The notes under the pieces: generated by a model
The model's database searches: none
The model's input: the letters and a program-made list of their open reading frames with translations, nothing else
What the model was told of the DNA's origin: nothing
Made by a program: the position numbers and the translations under genes
DNA from: Candidatus Nitrosotenuis uzonensis
GTDB taxonomy: Archaea > Thermoproteota > Nitrososphaeria > Nitrososphaerales > Nitrosopumilaceae
Length of the DNA stretch: 64,000 nucleotides
Assembly: GCF_000723185.1 (NCBI RefSeq)
Contig: NZ_CBTY010000008.1
Span: forward strand, 1-64,000
Direction of reading: 5' to 3'
Shown: piece by piece, positions 59,705-64,000 of the stretch
How positions within the stretch are numbered: position 1 is the first letter of the stretch
How the letters are laid out: each line of letters starts with the position of its first letter

Positions 59705-61444
59705 ATGACAGAATCAAATGACAATGTATCTAATATCCACAGGCGGTATTCGCTAACACTGCTAACACCATCTTCGCACAAGGTATCCCTTATAATCTCG
59801 ATTATTACGGCAATCATTACATCTGCGATAGTCGTGGCAGTCTACCTTGGCAGGGCAGATGAGATGGCGTTTAGGATCCCAGCTGCAATAGCAGTGCTCA
59901 TTGCAACACAGTATGTCGATTCGAGGATGATCAAGAACAAAGAGTACTCAAAAGCACTTCACATGTCGTTCTTTGGAAACTTCCTCTGGCTTGGAATAAT
60001 TTTATGTGGTATCGCAGCATCAGTAGTGCTCTCAAAAGAATCGCTTTCCCTATTCTATCTGACGGAAGGAATGATGATCTTTGCAAGCTTTAGACTTGGT
60101 CTGCTGACAACCACTTTGGGCCTTTCACTAAGGAAGGCACTCTCGCTTTGTTTTATGCAACCACTTGGAATGTTTCTTGCACTGGTTCCGGTTGCAATGT
60201 GGCCGGAAAGCTTTGCACCTGCTACGGTGGCTATGGGGGCAGTCTTCATTGTGGTGGCATCAGTTTGGTCGGTGATCACCGACAGGGCAGGACGACCTGG
60301 AATTGAAAGCACACACAAGCTTGTTCAGGGATATCTTGCATCACGCTCTCAGTCAAACTTTCATGAGGTCGAGTCAATCCTATCATCAAAAGCAAAACCG
60401 TCTACTGTGATCACCACACAGATAAAGCTGCAATCAAGCAGCCGTGATTTTAGGATGATTCTTCCAGATATACATCCTGGACCGTACTATCCTATAGGCG
60501 GAAGTAACATCACGTATAGAATATACAAGACGTTAAATTCGTCTGCAATGGTAATGCACAGTATATCAGATCACGCACTTAACCTGCCATCCCAAGAAGA
60601 GGTCGAAAACTATCTGAAGGGACTGTCAGTGGAATCCAGCATTGGTAAGGGCACGACATGCACCGAACCAGTCACAATACAAGTTAACAGGGCCCGGGTG
60701 GTGGGGCTGCTATTTGAGAAGACGGCCGTCCTGTTTCTCTCACTGTCTCCACATGGAATGGAGGATGTTCCAGACTATATCAAAAAAGAAATAGAACAGT
60801 TTGCAAACAACAGGAACTTTCAGAGGCTCTTTGTGGTTGACTGCCACAACGCGATGGGAAAGGAAATATCAGAGCATGATTCGCAAGATCTGCTCAAGGC
60901 AGCAAAGACTGCCCTTGAGACGCTGATAACAAAACAAGGAGGTACGATAGAGTTTGGTTATGCCAATTCAGAGGGAATGAATCTTAACATCAAAGACCTA
61001 GGTCCTGGCGGTCTTGGAGTGCTGTGTCTGAAAATTATGGGCTCCAAATACTATATCGCATGGGCGGATGGAAACAATATGGAAAACGGACTCCGAGAGA
61101 AGATCGTAGAGGAATTTGCAAAAAACAACATGACGCTGCTTGAAGTGTGCACCTCGGATACTCACTATTCATCCCAGATAGTCAGGACAAGGGATGGCTA
61201 CTATTATTTTGGCAAGATAACGCCTCCTGAACAGATATCTGCATGGTATCTTGAGATTGCAAAAAAAGCAGAAAGGCAGCTGGAGCCGGGCAAGTTTGAA
61301 ATATTGGAGCAAAAAAGTAACGTGAATCTTATGGGAATGTCCGTATTTGAGGACTGTTCCAGAGCACTTGACCGATGCATAAACATCAGCAAGGCGTTCA
61401 TGGCTGGCAGCGTGGCATACTTTGTTGTTACTCTTTTCTTATAG
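59705..61444 (+). CDS. DUF2070-family membrane protein
   Basis: A 579-aa protein of an archaeal family of unknown function. About seven membrane helices fill residues 25-190, and a cytoplasmic domain of about 350 residues follows (ILPDIHPGPYYPIGGSNITY, FVVDCHNAMGKE, GPGGLGVLCLKIMGS); one more helix ends the chain. Conserved Asp and His residues in the soluble part (PDIHPGP, VDCHNAMG) suggest a metal-dependent hydrolase, but this is inference. It follows Sec61-beta and overlaps the convergent Mrr-like gene by 17 bp. Confidence 0.85.
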   Translation: MTESNDNVSNIHRRYSLTLLTPSSHKVSLIISIITAIITSAIVVAVYLGRADEMAFRIPAAIAVLIATQYVDSRMIKNKEYSKALHMSFFGNFLWLGIILCGIAASVVLSKESLSLFYLTEGMMIFASFRLGLLTTTLGLSLRKALSLCFMQPLGMFLALVPVAMWPESFAPATVAMGAVFIVVASVWSVITDRAGRPGIESTHKLVQGYLASRSQSNFHEVESILSSKAKPSTVITTQIKLQSSSRDFRMILPDIHPGPYYPIGGSNITYRIYKTLNSSAMVMHSISDHALNLPSQEEVENYLKGLSVESSIGKGTTCTEPVTIQVNRARVVGLLFEKTAVLFLSLSPHGMEDVPDYIKKEIEQFANNRNFQRLFVVDCHNAMGKEISEHDSQDLLKAAKTALETLITKQGGTIEFGYANSEGMNLNIKDLGPGGLGVLCLKIMGSKYYIAWADGNNMENGLREKIVEEFAKNNMTLLEVCTSDTHYSSQIVRTRDGYYYFGKITPPEQISAWYLEIAKKAERQLEPGKFEILEQKSNVNLMGMSVFEDCSRALDRCINISKAFMAGSVAYFVVTLFL

Positions 61445-62060
61445 TCTTAATGTCCTCAAGATTTCCATAGAACTCGTCGATAAATGAGGAAAGCTGGAAA
61501 ATAGGGACTATGGGCACTTTGTTGATAAAATTCACCCTGTCTTGGTATAGCGTGACTATCACAGGAGCCGCAACCGCTCCCTTGGTCTTTGCTACATAAT
61601 GTTTTGTGCGCTCTATCTGCTTTTGTACGGCAGCATCTAGGGCAGAGGGACTGTGTTTTTGCCAGTGTTTGCAGTCGATGAGCAGGGCAATTCCAAGCTT
61701 TATTCCTATAATGTCTATTTCCATGCGTGGGTTTGTCATGATGTGGTTTCTAACAGTGGAAAAATTCTTTTCTTCAAGTATCTGGGCTGCAAGACCTTCA
61801 AAATCCCTCCATGACAGGTGTGCTGCAGCATCATCTATCGTAGCTCCCTTTAGTACGGCATAGAGTGCGGCTTTTATCTTGTCCCCATCTGTAAATTCGA
61901 TGGTCTCGCCATCCATTCGCCCAATTTGATTCTGAGCCATCTCAGTTAGCATTTTCTTGGCAGTGGTACTGTCCACCTTGGCTACGATTGAAAAATCTTT
62001 GGCAGTTATCCCTCCTGGAATCACGCCATCTATTCCTCCAAGCCATATCCTGCTGCTCAT
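61428..62060 (-). CDS. Mrr-like PD-(D/E)XK restriction endonuclease-type protein
   Basis: A 210-aa protein. The C-terminal half has the Mrr_cat pattern: WRDFEGLAAQILEEKNF, then PRMEIDIIGIKLGIALLIDC followed by KHW, giving the Asp and D-x-K of the nuclease core. The N-terminal part is a winged helix (ITAKDFSIVAKVDSTTAKKM). Such proteins cleave modified or foreign DNA, or act in repair; nothing around it looks mobile. ATG 62060 is preferred over TTG 62066. Confidence 0.85.
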   Translation of the reverse strand: MSSRIWLGGIDGVIPGGITAKDFSIVAKVDSTTAKKMLTEMAQNQIGRMDGETIEFTDGDKIKAALYAVLKGATIDDAAAHLSWRDFEGLAAQILEEKNFSTVRNHIMTNPRMEIDIIGIKLGIALLIDCKHWQKHSPSALDAAVQKQIERTKHYVAKTKGAVAAPVIVTLYQDRVNFINKVPIVPIFQLSSFIDEFYGNLEDIKTIRKE

Positions 62061-62171
62061 GAACAATCTGTCTTGTTTTTAATTTTAAATGTTGCAGATA
62101 ATTTGCATCATGTGCTGGAATATACTGTGGCATCCTTGGAGCTTTAAATTGGATGTCATGCAAGTACTTGT

Positions 62172-64000
62172 GTGAGGATTTTTTTCCTGTTTCTTATCAT
62201 CTCGTCCGGAATAAGTCCGGCGTTTGCAGAAAAGGGAACATATGTTGATACAGTGCAATTCATTCAATATCTTGAAGAAAGTACTGCTCTTGAGGAGGTA
62301 AAAAAGGGCAATTTGGACATGTATTATTCTCGTATGCCGTTTGAGCTGCTCGAACAAAAAGAATCGCTGACAAACCTGAAGGTGTTTTACACTACGGGCG
62401 GCTCGTTTTCGCTTCTGTTAAATCCTGCACAAGGAGAAAAATTCAATCCGTTTGCGTTTCAAGAAGTTAGGTTTGCACTAAATTACCTTGTTGACCGAAA
62501 CCTGATAGTAGACGAGCTTATGGGTGGATACGGGGTCCCAATGGTATCTAACTATGGGCCTTTTGATCCTGATTATCTTCTAATTGTAGACGAGCTTGAA
62601 AAGTTCGGCTTTAGATACAATCCAGAGTACGCCCGCCAAGTGATATCTGAGACTCTTGAAAAAAACGGTGCAGAGAAAATCAATGGCGTGTGGACATACA
62701 TGGGCAAGCCTGTAGAAGTTACAGTGTTTATCAGAAATGATGATGCGGTAAGAAAATCTATAGGCGAGATAATCTCATCTGAGCTTGAAAAATCTGGATT
62801 TGTTGTCAGCAAAGATTTTGGTGATTTGAACAAGGCGTTTGTTATAGTGTATGGCTCTGATCCTGCGGAACTAAGATGGAGCATATACACGGAAGGATAT
62901 GCCGGAAGATCTGCTTTTGTAAAGTATGATCCGTTGGGACTTGCGCAGATGTATGCACCATGGTTCTCAAATATGCCTGGGCTTAACAATCCGTCATACT
63001 GGAACTACAAGAACGCAAAGCTCGATGAGATAACACAGAAAATCTATTCGGCAAACTTTACATCCTCAGATGAACGGGCGGCGTTAATCAAGCTTGCAAC
63101 AAAGGAGGGAGTAAACGAGTCTGTCAGGATATTCCTTGCGGCAAAGATAGACCCGTACGTGACAAACAAAAATGTCGAAGGTGTCATAAACGATTTTGGC
63201 GGAGGAATCACAACAAGGTTTACCGCAATAAACTCAAGGACAGGAGATGCTGATCTGAAAATCGGAGTAAAGCAGATCTATCAGGGGGCATGGAACCCAA
63301 TTAGGGGATTCTCAGACATGTATAGCAAAAATGTCTGGGACACATTATATGATCCAGGAATTTTCAAAAATCCGTATTCTGGAGAAAATTTTGCGGTGCG
63401 GCAGAGCTGGAGTGTCCAGAGTGCAGGACCTGAAGGAACTTTGGATGTGCCTGACGATGCAATAAGGTGGAATCCAGATTTGCAAGAGTGGGAGTTAGTT
63501 GGACCCAACGCAAGGGCAGTAAGCAAGATAACATATGATTTGTTGCTAGGGGACTGGCACCATGGTCAGAAAATCGACTTGAACGACGTATTATACTCTG
63601 TCTACTTTACGCAGGAATGGGCAACGCAGAAGGAAAATGACAAGACATTTGACCCGGAATACTCACCGCAGGCCGCGCCAGGGGCTAGCACATTAGTTGC
63701 GCTCAGGCCTCTTGATGAGGATACTGTAGAAGTTTACGTGAATTATTGGCACTTTGATGAATCAGACATTGCTGATTGGGGCGGAGTATGGGTGACAATG
63801 CCTTGGGAAATTATGTATGCCATGGAACAGGCAGTGGTGGACGGCAAGGCTTCGTTTTCAAGAACTGATGCACAGGCAAAGAGCCTCAATTGGCTCTCAC
63901 TCATAGTTCCACGTGATGCGTCTCTCATAAAGCAATATCTTGAGCAGTTTATAGTCGAAAAACAGGTTCCACCGGCATTGGAAGGCAGTGATTGGCAGTA
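62172..64000 (+). CDS. Solute-binding protein, family 5 (3' truncated by window)
   Basis: GTG 62172 opens a frame running off the window. The first 19 residues are a signal peptide (RIFFLFLIISSGISPAFA). Then comes a periplasmic-binding-protein fold of the oligopeptide/nickel type (SBP_bac_5): FQEVRFALNYLVDRNLIVDE, GGYGVPMVSNYGPFDPDYLL and KLDEITQKIYSA. TATA-like CTTTAAATTGG at about 62142-62152 lies about 25 bp before the start, a leaderless mRNA. It likely feeds an ABC transporter for peptides or metals encoded beyond 64000. Confidence 0.85.
   Translation, partial: MRIFFLFLIISSGISPAFAEKGTYVDTVQFIQYLEESTALEEVKKGNLDMYYSRMPFELLEQKESLTNLKVFYTTGGSFSLLLNPAQGEKFNPFAFQEVRFALNYLVDRNLIVDELMGGYGVPMVSNYGPFDPDYLLIVDELEKFGFRYNPEYARQVISETLEKNGAEKINGVWTYMGKPVEVTVFIRNDDAVRKSIGEIISSELEKSGFVVSKDFGDLNKAFVIVYGSDPAELRWSIYTEGYAGRSAFVKYDPLGLAQMYAPWFSNMPGLNNPSYWNYKNAKLDEITQKIYSANFTSSDERAALIKLATKEGVNESVRIFLAAKIDPYVTNKNVEGVINDFGGGITTRFTAINSRTGDADLKIGVKQIYQGAWNPIRGFSDMYSKNVWDTLYDPGIFKNPYSGENFAVRQSWSVQSAGPEGTLDVPDDAIRWNPDLQEWELVGPNARAVSKITYDLLLGDWHHGQKIDLNDVLYSVYFTQEWATQKENDKTFDPEYSPQAAPGASTLVALRPLDEDTVEVYVNYWHFDESDIADWGGVWVTMPWEIMYAMEQAVVDGKASFSRTDAQAKSLNWLSLIVPRDASLIKQYLEQFIVEKQVPPALEGSDWQ

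Overview
The window looks like chromosome of an ammonia-oxidising-type archaeon (Nitrososphaerota/Thaumarchaeota; genus not resolvable from this stretch). The reasons are a TBP and a TFB gene, archaeal RNase P RNA, Elp3, class I lysyl-tRNA synthetase, Sec61-beta, aIF1/SUI1, two halves of the coenzyme F420 pathway (cofG/cofH and cofC/cofD), PAC2 proteins, DUF1512 and DUF2070. Many genes have a TATA-like box 25-30 bp before the start codon, which points to leaderless mRNAs, often with TTG or GTG starts.

Layout. 1-2361: tail of a Gln/Pro-rich protein, peroxiredoxin, aquaporin and an archaeal tyrosine recombinase. 2509-13100: a visibly AT-rich genomic island starting at tRNA-Arg(GCG) and ending near a tRNA-like remnant. 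It carries two Fic proteins with palindromic operators, a PD-(D/E)XK-like protein, a nuclease-methyltransferase fusion, a second-type PCNA sliding clamp, a truncated IS110 element that has cut another gene, a winged-helix protein, a frameshifted small gene, a 14-bp direct repeat and an iteron-like array. 13219-22629: sensor kinase, small proteins, a J-domain/beta-rich fusion, DUF72, a candidate structured ncRNA, a duplicated membrane-protein pair with a DM13 protein, a CheY-like regulator and a cupin/radical-SAM cluster. 22827-46400: a Met-rich DM13 protein, MFS, zinc-finger and coiled-coil proteins, lysS-elp3, antiporter, purM, a PAC2 protein ending in an HbYX tail, TldE, cofH-cofG, HtrA, glycosyltransferase, TBP, DUF1512, Map and tRNA-Pro(TGG). 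46497-64000: a giant multi-Ig secreted protein, Tsr3, an APC permease with USP tail, RNase P RNA, a secreted protein with cofC-cofD, a membrane protein sharing its C-terminal motif with the protein at position 1, TFB, CPBP protease, aIF1, Sec61-beta, DUF2070, an Mrr-like nuclease and a partial family-5 solute-binding protein.

How the genes fit together. The core genes are ordinary housekeeping: transcription initiation (TBP, TFB), tRNA and rRNA maturation (RNase P, Elp3, Tsr3), protein export and quality control (Sec61-beta, HtrA, CPBP, PAC2), and F420 synthesis. The island looks like a decayed integrative element with restriction-modification cargo, a dedicated clamp and Fic regulators. Several small genes of 33-57 codons (zinc-binding or membrane) are annotated here by direct translation.
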